Shown here: positions 30,369 through 42,309 of the stretch, piece after piece | Layout: every line of letters starts with the position of its first letter | How positions within the stretch are numbered: position 1 is the first letter of the stretch | Source: Peronospora farinosa | Taxonomy: Eukaryota; Oomycota; Peronosporomycetes; Peronosporales; Peronosporaceae | Direction: 5' to 3' | NCBI GenBank assembly: GCA_947646735.1 | Contig: CANTFK010000129.1 | Coordinates: 186,001 to 250,000 of the forward strand | Length of the DNA: 64,000 bases | The notes under the pieces: generated by a model | The model's database searches: none | What the model was told of the DNA's origin: nothing | The model's input: only the letters and a program-made list of their open reading frames with translations | Program-made: the position numbers and the translations under genes

Positions 30369-33300
30369 AACGTCGTCGCGTGATGAGCAAGAGCCAGATT
30401 GGTTCTCGCTCGAGCGAGTCCCTCCCCCCTCAAACTAGAGTCACCCTCTACTAAGGTGGGGACACGTGGATGGCGAAGGCCATTCACGTAGAACGGTGTA
30501 TGCGTCGTGGACGCATGCACGGAGTTGTTGATGGCGAATTTGACCATCGACAAGAACTCACTCCAACTCGTAAACGAGTGGACGTACCCTTGAAGAATCT
30601 CTTCGAGGACGCGATTGGCGCGTTCAGTCTGACCATCAGTTTCTGGATGGCCAGAAGTAGACATTGTGAGCCGTGTTCCAAGTTGGAACACGGAACGCCA
30701 AAACTCAGCCGTGAACCGGGGGTCCCTATCGGACACAAGTTCGGGTAAACCGTGCAATCGATTTGTATCGATAAACACTCGAGCACAGCCCTCTGCTGTG
30801 ATCGACTCAGGTACAGCAACAAGATGTACCATCTTGCTGAACCTGTCTACAAACACGAGAATACCATTATTCCCGTGAGCGTCTTTGGGAAACCCAAAGA
30901 CGAAGTCCATTGATTCGGACTCCCAGCACTCTGCCGGAACAGGTAGAGGCTGCAATGGTGCACGTAGTGAAGGACTAGGCTTCACTCGTTGACACACCTC
31001 GCAAGCACGCACGTACTTGCGCACAAACTTATACTGTCGTGGCCAGTAAAAGTCGCGACTGATCGTGAGGTAGGTCTTCTCACGGCCGCGATGCCCACTT
31101 ATTGGTGCATCGTGACATTCAAACATGATCCGTAACCTGAGATCATGTTGTGGCGGTACAACGACACGAGGCGTGTCGTTGTTGACGGCTGTGTAGTACA
31201 GTAAGCCGTCCCGCTGGGTGTATCGATCTAGAGAAGATCGATACATGGCAGGCAAGCGCTTCTTAGCTTGCGTGGATGGGTCCTTGAAGTACTCCATCAG
31301 GCGTACAAGATCATTATCTTGTGCGCATGCCTTTCTAAAGTCGTCGAGTAAGCTCGACGACAAGACGCTGGTACTCAGCGTGGCGACAGTGGTGTTCACA
31401 TCACTGTCGGATTGAACAGTCGGCTCTAGGTCAGGCCGACGTGAAAGAGCATCGGCGACGACGTTAAGTCGTCCCGGCTTATACTCCACGGAGAAGTTGT
31501 ACTCCGCGAAGAACGACAACCATCTCGCCATTCGTTGCGAGAGGTGTGGACTATTTACAGCCGTGCGTAGTAACGCATGGTCTGTATATACAATGAACGG
31601 TCTATCTCCTAAGAGATAGACGCGAAACTTAGCCATTGCATACTTCATGGAAAGGAGTTCCTTGTCATGCACCGGGTAATTGCGCTCAGCCGGTTGCAGC
31701 TGACGCGATTGATAAAAGACGACACGCTCTGCGCCGTCTGTATCATATTGCATCAGTGCGCAGCCGATTGCAAAATCACTGGCATCACAGACCACATGAA
31801 ATGGTCTGTCTTGATCGGCAATCGCCAATACTGGCGATTGCATCAAGCTTTGCTTGATGCGTTCAAAGGAACGCTGATTGTCAGCGTTCCAGTTCCACTT
31901 TACATTTTTCTTGAGTAAACAAGAAAGATGTACTGTCATTTCGGCGTAATTGCGCGAGTACTTGTGCAAGTACGCCGCTAGCCCAAGGAACTTCCTTAGT
32001 CCCTTGACATCGACTGGCACTGGCCAGTCAGTGATCGCCTTGATCTTTTCTGAATCAGGGCGTACGCCGTTCTTTCCGACGATGCACCCAAGAAGTGGTA
32101 TTTCGCTAGCTGCGAATATACACTTCTTGAGGTTGGCGTACAACTTATGCTCGCGCATAAGTGTAAGAACCTTACGGACCTGGAGTCTATGGACTTCCAC
32201 GTCTGTTTTTCCATCCATATCCCGACTATGGACGAACACATTATCGAAGTAACTAGGTGCGAGTTCGCGCGCTGGTCTCAATAGATGTGAAACACATCTA
32301 TTGAATGTGGCTGATGCCTTACTAAGCCCTTGCGGCATCACCAACCATTCCCAGAGCATACCACTGGGAGTGCTCACTGCTGTGTACGGGATGTCCCGTT
32401 CACGCATTAGGATCTGATAGAAACCATCCATCAGATCCATGGACGAAAAGATGGTACTCTTAGACATACCATCTACGATTACGTCCTTTCTCGGTATCGG
32501 CGTTTGCGCCGGTATCGTTGCAGCGTTCAGCTTATTGAACGCGTGTACTATCCGCCACCCTCCTGTGGCCTTGCGCACACAGAAGGTCGGAGAGCTGTGA
32601 GGTGAAGTTGACTCCCTCACATGGCCCGCTGCTAGGCGATCGTCAAAGAACTTGTTGATCACCTCGACCAGTTCCCGAGGCAGTGGCCACTGCTTCATGA
32701 CACAATATTTTGTGCCAGGAACAAGGTCGATCTCGTGTCGAGTACCTTTATCCTTAGGCAACTCGCACGGAACGGATTCAGGGAATACATCCTTGAATTC
32801 GACCAAATTCTTATACAAAGGATTTGACTTCAGCGACTCCCAGGATTGCGATGTATATCGCTCAATCCGAGTCTTCTCATCAAGGACACTTTCGTCCATT
32901 GATGAGCTGCTGAGAACCCGTTCGTTCTCGGCAAAAACTGTTGCTGACCGAATGTCAGTCATGTACTCGTCCTCTGCGACGAGCACACAGATCTGCTTGA
33001 CTTTGCCACTACGCAGATCACGCAAGAACCTTTTAGGTTCTAGCGTAGGCAACTGAGTTATCTCCGAAGTTAACTTCGGAGGCGCGATCAGATCAAGCGT
33101 ATAAGCGCCTACGTTTGATCCGTCATTAACCAAGACGTTCATCGTCTCGGTTACTTCCTGGGGACTTATTCCCTCAGAGCACTGGGTACTTATTCCCTCA
33201 GTGATTATTTCCTGGGGACTTATTCCCGCAGGCTCGATGGAACCTGTTCCATCGACTTCCTCAAGCTGTGGTGGCGCAACCACAGCGAGATCCTCTACGA

Positions 33301-34033
33301 TCAAATCTCCAGTTGATCTAGGATTACCGTGTTGCCGCTTCTGGGCAAACGGTTTACTCTTCGGTGAATGCTGCCCTCTAGGCGAGCATTCATGTCCCGG
33401 TCCACTCGACTTATTCGAGTGGTGGACCTTCGGCACTGCCTGTGCTTGTGCACAGCCGCCGGCAGCTTGCTCCACAGCGTGAATGTCTGTCACGCTGAGT
33501 TCTTGTGCAGTCGTACTAACGACCGAACCACAAGTGAGGCCATCACACTCACTCGTAATACATTCACACGCTTGTGAACGCTCCAAGACGTTCATCAGAT
33601 GGCCATCTGATGAACAAGCGGCAGGCATCTTCACGGTTCGATGCTGCCAGCTGACCCATGGCTCGTACCTTCTGAGCCATGGTAATCCTAGGATGACATC
33701 AAATTTGTCATCCAGATCAAGTACGATGAAATCATCATCGTATTTTTTGCCTTCAAGCGTGTAGTAAATTCCCACTACTCATTTCTTTACTGTTACGGAT
33801 GCGCCAGTTGCAAGGCGCACCGTCATCCTCGTTGGAGGGGTCTCGCGCTCAACATATTTGAGCCTACGATCATCTAGCGATTGGCGTCGAACAAAGTTGT
33901 TCGAAGCCCCACAATCAACTAGGGCGCGAAGTGACATGTTCTTTGTCACTTCGATCTTCAAGGTGATGAGAGATACCTCATCACTGGGAGCGGCAACACA
34001 CAGTGACTGTGTGTTGGGAGCAACCCTCGTCAA
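30350..34033 (-). pseudogene. Gypsy-1 protease-RT-RNase H-integrase polyprotein
   Basis: Minus strand. Protease: LVDCGASNNF (~33905), with Cys where Asp-Ser/Thr-Gly is usual, then an in-frame TGA at 33781-33779 and continuation in the same frame (IYYTLEGKKYDDDFIVLDL, DVILGLPWLRRYEP). RT: HEIDLVPGTKY, LVMPQGLSKASATF, and YFDN at 32251-32240 where YxDD is required. RNase H is intact-looking (VCDASDF, DKELLSMKYA, YTDHALL, NVVADALSRRP). Integrase: HHCC finger (CHDAPISGHRGREKTY...CEVCQ) and D,D,E residues in SMDFVFGFP, SDRDPRF and TDGQTERANRVLEE. The RT active-site change and nonsense codon make it non-functional. TGA from CGA and AAT/AAC from GAY are both transition-type changes. Confidence 0.85.
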
Positions 34034-34083
34034 GAGTCCCGCGAACTCTCTTGACGTTGCTGGATCAGTAGGGCGCTCCGCCC

Positions 34084-35267
34084 CTACTGACTCCGACCGT
34101 TTTTTGATTGTTTACCACGTTGTTGCGATTTCGCAGCAACGTGGGACCCACGTCTCTGGCCCTTCTTGGCAGACGGACGATCGTCACTCCCAGTGTTACG
34201 AGACACTGGGCGTGGGGCACTACACTCATAAGCGTAGTGGCCCAACTTCTGACAGCGATTGCACTTTTGCAATCGCTTGTACCCTGGAGAGCGAGGTCGC
34301 TCGCTCTCTACATAGGAGAGGTCCATCGGTTCTGGACCTCCGCCCTCCTGTCGTCTAGGTGGACGATAGGACCCCGAGTGGACGTGAGCCTGTTGCAGGC
34401 TAAAGTCCTCCTGTTCCGCTGCAGAGATCGCTTGGTCCAGCGATTCTAGTTCCAAGCGGAACAGGTGGGTCTTGACAGGACCATCTGTCAGACCCTTGAT
34501 GAACACAGTAACCTGCGTGTGTTCATCTATTGGGTTCAGTACGATACAGCTAACGAGGTATCGTACGTGTTGGGCGTAAGCGTGTATATCACGCTTACCC
34601 TGTTTCAAATCCAGGAGCTCAGCCCGAGCCCTGAATTCGGCGCGAGGCGGTTCAAACGTGTGTTTGAGCCGCGCCTTGAAGACATCATAAGTTGGTAAAA
34701 CGTATGGGTCGTGCAGTCTGAGCCCTAAGGCCCAAGCTTTGGCACGTCCTCCCAAGTTCGACATGGCGAACTTGACCTTCATCGCATCGTCATCGATGCG
34801 ACGAGCCTCAATGGCATCGTCGAGCTCGACAAACCATCTTAACAAGGATTCGCTTTCGACTGCCTTGTACTTGGAGACATCAATCTTCAAGGACTCGGGT
34901 CGACGTGTATACGTCGACCCGGCAGCAACAGCACTAGCCTGCTGTTGTCTCAACAGTTCAGACTGTTGAGCACCCTGCTGCATCAACAAGTCAGCTTGTT
35001 GAGCGCCTTGTTCTCTCAACAGGTCAACCTGTGTAGAACCTTGCTTCTCTAGCAAGGTGAGTTTTTTACAACTTCGTCAAGTTTATGCTGTATGAACTTG
35101 GCGATGGTTGCATGTTGGTCGTCTCCGCTAAGAGAGAGCAACATGGCACCAACGGCAGGGTTTCCGATGGTTTCAGCCCTACGCTGAACCGCATTCCATT
35201 CGAGGTCACTCAAATGGAGGAAATCATCACGCGTTGCGTGATGACGTTCATCACCAGCTGATTCCAT
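34084..35267 (-). pseudogene. Gypsy-1 gag
   Basis: Minus strand, start probably ATG at 35267 (MESAGDERHHATRDDF). A frame change occurs in an A/T run near 35055 (frame ends VVKNSPC), after which the capsid frame continues to 34084. Seen: a short repeated Gln/Leu heptad stretch (LLREQGAQQADLLMQQGAQQ), the capsid (ESLLRWFVELDDAIEARRID, AKAWALGLRL, TFEPPRAEFRARAELL, IHAYAQHVRYL) and one CCHC zinc knuckle (CNRCQKLGHYAYEC) with a basic tail. One A would restore the frame. Confidence 0.85.
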
Positions 35268-35314
35268 AGCGGGTGGTGCGGTGGTCGCTGAACGGACCAC
35301 GAAGTGCTACCAGG

Positions 35315-35773
35315 TGTAATGGGGCACCCTCCGACTATACTGATTACAGTATAGCTTACTTTCACTGATTACAGTGAAAGCAGGTGCCTCAAAACCTCAC
35401 GTACGCGTGAGCAGAGGAAGCTTATCAACTAAACAAACGCTTAGTTGAGAGGGAAAAGAAAACTGTATTTAATATAGTTAACTATCTTAATAAAACTAAT
35501 CTGTTATAACCTATGTTAGCTATATTAAACTACAACTATGTATGTTGACAACTTGCCCTCCACTCATTGCGCGCGTCCATCGGTCATTGGTCAGCGCGTT
35601 GGTTGATATGATGGCCCATATCAACCAATGAGAGGGCATCTCCAACTTCAAGGAGATCTAGGAACAATATTATAAGAAAAGGTAATATTGTCAAAATATT
35701 ATTAGTTATAATAATATTTTTATTGACACTTCATATAAGTGTCAATATTATGTAACGGGCTCGCCCCGTTACA
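35315..35773 (-). repeat. Gypsy-1 5' LTR
   Basis: 459 bp partner of the 17255-17703 LTR, same orientation and same TGTAATGGGG/GTTACA ends. One base (35774) separates it from the terminus of the neighbouring Gypsy-5 fragment. Confidence 0.9.
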
Positions 35774-35774
35774 G

Positions 35775-38329
35775 TGTTGGTCAGAGCCGAATTGCTGTAC
35801 CATCCGTTGCCGTTCGTCTAAGTGAACTGCGCAACGAACTATAAAACAAGCACCCAACTACGTCGCGGAAGCTGTTTCCAGTCTTCCTGCTCGCAGTGAG
35901 TGTGATGAGTAAATTCAAAACTATCTCAATCTAATAGAATCTAACGAAATCTAAATCTAACTACTGATTAATCAAATGTAAAGAGATAGGATACGAGACT
36001 CCTTAAAAGCGTATCCCAACGTGCGAGCTTAAATATATTTTAGCTCGCTGATGACGTCCATATGTGTCGTCAACACGATGCCTAGTCTTAGATGGTGACA
36101 ATATTGACGCTAATAAACTTTTAGCGTCTTTCCATCATGGAAAAGACAGGGCATAGCACTAGGTCGTGCTTTACCTATCTCCGTCTTGTTGCGTTCGAAT
36201 GAAACAACCGACGAATACGAATCAGAGTTTCTGCGCCGTGTTAAGACGCATGCAGATGCAGTGAATATGCGGTCGCAGCAAATCAGCTTCACTATGACGC
36301 GTGCGAGAGAAATCTTGGGTGGTAAAATATCCCCAATTTTTCACGTCACACCACCCCTGCTAGTCCATCAGGACCTATCAGAGCGAGTGCAGCTGGCGCT
36401 TCTGCTCATAAGAAGCCACCAGCCCAGGCACGTCGACGCGCAACGCGTCAACCGGTCTCCCAAGAGTCGAAACGCTTCGAGTATCCTTTCCATTGGAAAA
36501 GGATCTGAAGCGTTTGCTTCACATGGCGGTGGGCCAACAACAAGGAAACGTGTGTTCCTACCCGCATCCACCAACACAGGTGGCGACCGGTAGGAGCGGC
36601 GATTACGCCCAACTACTCGCGGGATGCTTATCCTGCTGCAGTTCAGTCGCAGACGGAGAACGCTGCACTGAAGAGAGAGGTTGCTGATCTTTCGAGTCAA
36701 GTCTCGCGACTGACTTCGTATCTACGAGATGTGAGTACGAAGGATTGTCAGGGGTGTGACCGCCTGAAACTTCGTTTGGACATATGAGAGCAACTGTGAT
36801 GAGAGACCCGCGTCAAACGCGGAGTCCTCCTCGATCACCGAGTCCTCTATCGCCTCACTCGTATACGGGAAACCTTTCGGCTTTTTCGTCGCCTGATCGG
36901 CAACGACGCTAGACGCACAGTAGACGTCACCATCGGTCTCGCTAGACTGATGTGGATATGTGATATCTTGTGGATCCACATACCGTTTCAGACGACACAC
37001 GTAAAATACGAGGTGCGTCTTCATATACGGTGGGAGATTGAGCCTAAATAGTTTAGGTCTCCAACCTCCTCAACCACCGTCAATGGCCCAATGAATCAGA
37101 GCAATAGCTTGGCAGTACCGCCAGGTAGTACAGAAGTTGCATTTTTAGGTAGGGCAGCAGTACCTGATATCACTTTGTCCTTAACACTAAATTGTTCATT
37201 GTTTTTGCAACCATGTTGGTACGCATATTGTTTTACTTGTCCTGTGCGCTTTTCGTTGCGTCACGGACTTTATATGTGATGGCTAATCACTTATTCACGA
37301 AGCGCTGAGCTTCGCTCACGCTTTTAGCATCCAGCTCGTTTATGACATCTCCAAGAGATCGGTCATGGGTCGACGCTGCTGATAACACTATAGTGCCATC
37401 GTCAAGGAGCACAGGAATTTCTTGCTGTGCCTTCTTATTGATACATGTAGATGTCGTGACCACTGATAAATTAGCAGTTTAACTAGGGCAATTTTGACCC
37501 TCTTTGGCATTCGCACCAATCGAAGTGAGGCCCTCCCTCACTAAGACTCGGTCTGCGTACAAACGAGACTGCCGTCGAGGATGGCGCAGTCCCTAATATA
37601 TCCAGGGTGTTTTACCCGTACTGGCGTGAACACTGTTATTGATAGCAAACTTCACGGATGACAAATTGCTTGCTCCTTTCTTTAGAAGTCGCAACTGTGC
37701 GCAATACATCCGCCACGATCCGATTGGCTCTTTCCGTTTGTCCATCGGTCTGGGGAGGATCGGCTGTTGACATGTGGAGCTTGCTTACCAGCAAATCAAA
37801 CACATGACGCCAAAAAAACCGACGTAAAACGCGGATCCCGATCCGATAATATGGATTCGGGCATCCCGTGTAGTCGATACGCGTGATCCAGGAATGAGAG
37901 GGCAGCCTCTTTTCCTGAGATCTTGGTGCTACATGGTGCCAAATTTACCATCATGCTCAGTCTGTCTACAAAGACGACGAGCCCCGTCCTGCTTTATGCT
38001 CAGGCGGTAAGCCAAACATGAAGTCCATTATGACAGACTTACAACGATCCGTTGGAATTGTAGTGGCTTCAATGTCGCACTGCTGGAAGGTGTAGGCTTA
38101 TTGCGCTGACACTCTTCGCAAGAGCGAATATAGCTGGCCACTTACCGATATAGGTGGAGCCACCAAAATTCTTCCGACACTCGTAAGAGTGTCTTTTCAC
38201 GGCCCAGATGCCGACTAGATGGAGCATAATAGCACTCGTGAAGTATCATCAGCTTGAGATATGATTCATGAGGGGCATAAATTCTCAAGGGATACAGGGC
38301 GATATATGATGCCATAACAGGCCATCACT
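35775..38329 (-). mobile_element. Gypsy-5 copy 1, integrase-to-LTR half; left arm of inverted repeat
   Basis: 2555 bp, near-identical inverted copy of 48919-51473 with scattered substitutions. Minus-strand content: decayed integrase (EECQRNKP region near 38120, frame-broken catalytic part), integrase tail (HLVFYVCRLKRYVDP, 37024-36722), a chromodomain-like relic (PMERILEAF, ~36470) and an LTR-like terminus ending at 35775 (CCAACA on the minus strand). The inner LTR boundary could not be fixed. The break at 38329/38330 is the exact sequence position at which the other half of this copy ends (42309). Confidence 0.8.
36186..36787 (+). pseudogene. Antisense ORF relic of Gypsy-5 (copy 1)
   Basis: Opposite to pol. 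A helical acidic segment (NETTDEYESEFLRRVKTHA, from about 36200) is followed, in another frame (36611-36787), by a coiled coil (ENAALKREVADLSSQVSRL, then TSYLRDVSTKDCQGCDRLK) ending TGA at 36785-36787. The coil overlaps the integrase tail on the minus strand. The mirrored copy lies at 51062-50461 on the minus strand. Position and coil resemble the Gypsy-1 antisense ORF. Confidence 0.5.
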
Positions 38330-40926
38330 AGCGCGGCAAGGAAGGTAACTACAACACGTGACTGCAAGAAAGCTAAGAGGCGTTGGAAAACGGTTTATAA
38401 CTTAAAAAATTGTTGCCAGGTCCCAAGTTGTCAAGAAACTGTCGTTCTTAGAATTTCCGTTTGCTTGATTTGGTATGCAGGCGACCAAAAAGACGGAAGG
38501 TGAGCATGTCTTGCGCTTATATCGTGCAGGATCAACGATTGCTGGAGATTAGGTTGATGGAATGTAGGACACAGAAATTTTAGCAACAAATTTAACTATA
38601 ACAACACTTGGGATAACTTCCCACCATTTATTTAAAAAAGAACTTTTTGTTGGCTCATCCGAAAACGGATGGGCAAACTGAGCGCGTGAACCGTGTCCTC
38701 GAAGACGTTCTTCAAAGTAACGCTACTTCATTCACAAATTGGAGTGCATTTTTACCACTCGCTGGGTTCTCCCTCAACAACGCCGTACACGTGTCAACAG
38801 GGTTAACGCCATTTTTTGTGAATTCGGCTCGTCACCCTCGAGTTCCTACTCTCCTTGCCGTGCGGTGACTCACAACACCTAGTGGCTCCACTCTGGGGGG
38901 GATAAAGGTGATAAACAAGGATCGAGTGCAGCTCACGGTAATTTGAGCGCCAATATAGTAACTAGATATAAGGCGAAGACTGCTGCTTTGATACCACGAA
39001 ACGTGGCGTCCCCGTTAGATCGATGGACTGCGCAGACATTGATTGGCCTGATTTCGAGTAAGCGTTCACCTAATGCCAACTACGCGCCGATTGAGTTGGC
39101 GCGACCAATTGATGACATGGCTGTGTCGGGGTTTATACTCCAACTTTAAGCCATCACCAGGCACATTCGGGACCGTCAGTGGATTTAGCTATTTTTAGCT
39201 AAATCTACTGACGGTCCCGAATCCCGGTTTGTACGCGTCGCACTACAATCTGCGGTAGACCAGCTGAAAGAGAACGCTGACAAACATGGCAGGAAGAACA
39301 TAAGAAAGTTTGAGATAGGGGATCGTGTATAATTGTCTACGAAAGGTCTAAGAGATCCAGCGGTTACTAACCTAGGCGCGAGTAAACTCGCGCCACGCTT
39401 GATCGGTTTATTCTAGTTTCTAGAGGCAATCGCTGAAGCTTATACGCTCGATTTTCCCTCGTCATTGCGACTCCACCCGACGTTCTATACTGGCGGCTAA
39501 AGGAATATATTTTGACTACGCTTCACGGCTTGGCTCCAATGCCGGCTCCAGGGGTCCATATATCGATCGGTTTTCCTTGTCGTGATCGACGCGCCGATGA
39601 CATCGGGCGCAGTTGCGATGCCGACTGTACACGATCAAGCACCTGGTGCTTCAGAACCCTAATTCATTCTAGCAGTTCACGGTACGACTTCCGGGTCTCA
39701 CTCGCAGTCTCCTCCGCCTGGGCAGCACGCTCACTGGCAGCCTCAGCCTCCAGCTGATCATCGGCAGCTTTGTTTACAGCCTAATCAACATCGTCCTGGG
39801 CAACCAGGACGTCAGCATTACCATTGCGAGGGACCACCTCCGCTTGTGGATGCGGAAGGACAGGTCCGCTGATCTGTGGAACGTATCGTGGCTCACTAGG
39901 ACCCCCCCGATCAGTACTACATTCGACTCATGAGGAGCATACGGTTCCATCCGCGCGCAGGTACCAAGTACTTTGGATTGAATTCCCTCCCAAGAAGGAT
40001 ACATGGGAACCGCGTTCCTTTCTTCTTCGTGACATTCCAGATGTTGTTCAGTCGTACGAAACCACGGAGTCGGGCTATTCCGATGCGAGCGCAAAAGTGA
40101 ACGCTATCGTGATAAACGAAAACGGCGAGGAGGCCCACGACGTCGAGAGCGAGACCGATGACGTGATCGATAACATCGTGGCAAATATATTTCACCACGA
40201 TTACTAGGCGAGAATCGCGCAACGGGTGGGTCAGACGAACGTGTCGCTGCCTTGCACTGATTATTCAGCAGCGATTGACTTTGCTGTGAGAGTGTTGCTG
40301 CCAGCAAGATGCATTACGAATAACTGCGCTTCTCCGTTATCTCAGACTTCGCAATCCAACTTCGTTCGCGTTCGCAGAGTGGACACTCAGCGATGTGTCG
40401 TCGCCATTCGTCATAAATTGGACGTGGCGTCGAGTCACAATATTGGCATCCTGTATTGACATAAATGAAGCAGAGGCGGTTCTCATTTCAAGATTTTCAC
40501 ACATTGTTTCGCGTAGCGCGCCGTTGGAGTGATCGGCGCGAAGTTCCTTTCAATTGGCAAGTCACAGTTGGAAGCTGCTACCATCTCGAGCCTCCAATTC
40601 CCACATCAAATCAAGGCGCACCAGAACGTTGCAAGGCCACGTATTCAATTTCATTCAGACTCTTTCCACGCACTATTTGAAAACGCCGGAAGTAGTCCCG
40701 CATCGTTTTTAGTAAATCCGGAGCGCCAGCTCTGGACAAGTCGTACAGTGGCCAAGGTATGAATTGTTGCGCCATGATGCTGGTAGTTGCCCTCCCGCTG
40801 ATGGTTCTTGGGATTGCTGTAATATTGGGTGTCGCGTTTTCGGACATCGCTTGCTCGTTTGTGAAGCTGGAGGGTTTCGAAAGTTATGCACTCACGGTTG
40901 TTGAGTTCTGTCTTGGAAGGGGGTGA
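38330..40926 (+). mobile_element. Gypsy-4 3' portion, decayed
   Basis: 38330-38640 has no recognisable content. From 38647, + strand: integrase fragment HPKTDGQTERVNRVLEDVL and INWSAFLPLAG-like sequence to 38868; GPY/F relic around 39240-39490 (DKHGRKNIRKFEIGDRV, LHPTFYTGG) with stops; chromodomain relic at about 39960-40060 (RRYQVLWIEFPPKKDTWEP). An acidic tail ends at 40207, then untranslated sequence and a polypurine tract (GGAAGGGGGTGA) before the LTR at 40927. The 5' part is missing. Confidence 0.7.
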
Positions 40927-41297
40927 TGTAATGGGCCACATTACACACATAGCAACATATAGATAAACAATTACATATGTGTGCCCGAATAGCGGGCACA
41001 GCGTGGCAATTTTTTGTTTGTTTATTGCTGGGGCATAAAGTCCCAATATGGACCAATGATAAATTAGCCTGAAAATGTGCGGTTCCCGAAAGGCGAGAAC
41101 ACTGTCGTATTTATTAAAACATAAAATCTTCGTAATTAGTACGAATTGAAACAAAAATAATAACAATCAGAGTTAAATTTACTTAATACCTAATACATCC
41201 TTTTCAGAGTTAAATTTACTTAATACCTAATACATGGGCTTGAGCCTTCCTCAAGCGCACGTGTGAGCTAGTGACGGTACGTTCTAGCCACGTTACA
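40927..41297 (+). repeat. Gypsy-4 3' LTR
   Basis: 371 bp, TGTAATGGGCCACATT...CGTTACA. It is preceded by a purine tract and followed by CCGTTACTTTGACG, i.e. the reverse transcriptase of Gypsy-5 into which Gypsy-4 inserted. Near-identical to the solo LTR at 47536-47906 (one visible difference near the end, CCAC against CCCC). Confidence 0.85.
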
Positions 41298-42309
41298 CCG
41301 TTACTTTGACGATGTATTCGTTCCTAGTAGGGCGGAGGACGGTCTGAGCGCAATAGAGTCGCACAAGCGTCATTCAAAAGCTGTGTTGCAGTATCTGGTG
41401 ACGCCCAAGTATACGTTAACTTGCAAAAGTGCGTAATAGAGGCACCCGAGATACCTGTGCTGGGCTGCATAGTGGGTAATAATGGTACATAGAAAAGATA
41501 ACGTCTATCAAGGAATGGCCAGTCCCACGACATGTGAAGGATCTGCGCCAATTCCTTGGGCTCGCTAATTACTTGCATAAGTACAGAAAGAATTATGTGG
41601 AGAGGATGAAGCCATTGCCTGACCTTTTAAAAATGGATGCAGAATGGACTTAATCAAAGGAGCAAGTAGACACGTTTTCATCAGTGAGGCAATCTATTGC
41701 GAAGGCACCTGCCTTGGCATTGTCAGGCCTTTATCATCGTCTGTGATGCAGGCAATTTTGCAATCGACAGCGCGTTCATGAAGAATGATGACAGCGGCGC
41801 TGAACGTGTCATTTCGTATCAGTCTCGGCTCAAAGCCGCAGAGCTGAATTACCCTGTGTATGACAAGGAGCTACTTTCAATTAAATATGCTACTGTTAAG
41901 TTTTTGTGGGGCACCGAGCCATTTGTGGGTTATACATGCATCTCTGCGGACCGCTATAAATCCACCGCACCTCTCGCCTCGCCCGATGGCAAGATGGCTA
42001 ACATTCTTCTCTGAATTTAATTTCAAAGCTAAATATAAACCGGATAAGTCGAATGTCTTGGCTAACGCTTTATCGCGTAGACCAGGCTTCGAGGCAAGAC
42101 GCCAGGATAGTGTGTCTCGTACGAAAGGAAGAGTTAAGTTGTCGACATTGGCAGCCATGAAGGCCTACCATGTGACGAGATCGATGGCCTCCGATATCAA
42201 GGAGTGTTACAGTCAGGACGAACATTGTCGCCTGCTGTTGGATCATTTTGGTGGACGAAAGGTTACCCTTCCGTCGCACCTGAAAGCGAATTTAAGTCGC
42301 TTTAGTTAC
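41298..42309 (+). pseudogene. Gypsy-5 copy 1, RT/RNase H half
   Basis: Starts inside RT at the YFDDVFV active site (41302-41322), then EIPVLGC-like and LRQFLGLANYLHKYRKNY sequence in broken frames. RNase H follows (FIIVCDAGNFAIDSAF, YPVYDKELLSIKYA), then FNFKAKYKPDKSNVLANAL. Stops and frame changes are frequent. Direct repeat of 47907-48918. It ends at 42309 exactly where copy 2 continues into the integrase part. Confidence 0.8.

Larger units (their letters stand above)
17255..35773 (-). mobile_element. Gypsy-1: chromodomain Ty3/Gypsy retrotransposon, interrupted by Gypsy-2
   Basis: LTR retrotransposon on the minus strand; about 8.16 kb once the 10.36 kb nested element plus duplication is removed. 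Order in its own direction: 5' LTR (35773-35315), primer binding site TGGTAGCACTTCGTGGTCC starting two bases inside (35312), gag, protease, RT, RNase H, integrase, [Gypsy-2], chromodomain, then an antisense ORF region, a polypurine tract (GAGGGGGGGTGA, 17715-17704) and 3' LTR. Several lesions show it is inactive. The 5 bp next to the two LTRs do not match (CATCA against GTGTT), so no target duplication survives. Short perfect inverted repeats are extraordinarily dense along it. Confidence 0.9.

Noticed and set aside
33779..33781. Programmed stop-codon read-through between protease and RT of Gypsy-1
   Set aside because: Several other lesions (gag and integrase frame breaks, YFDN) favour random decay, and a single C-to-T change explains the TGA.
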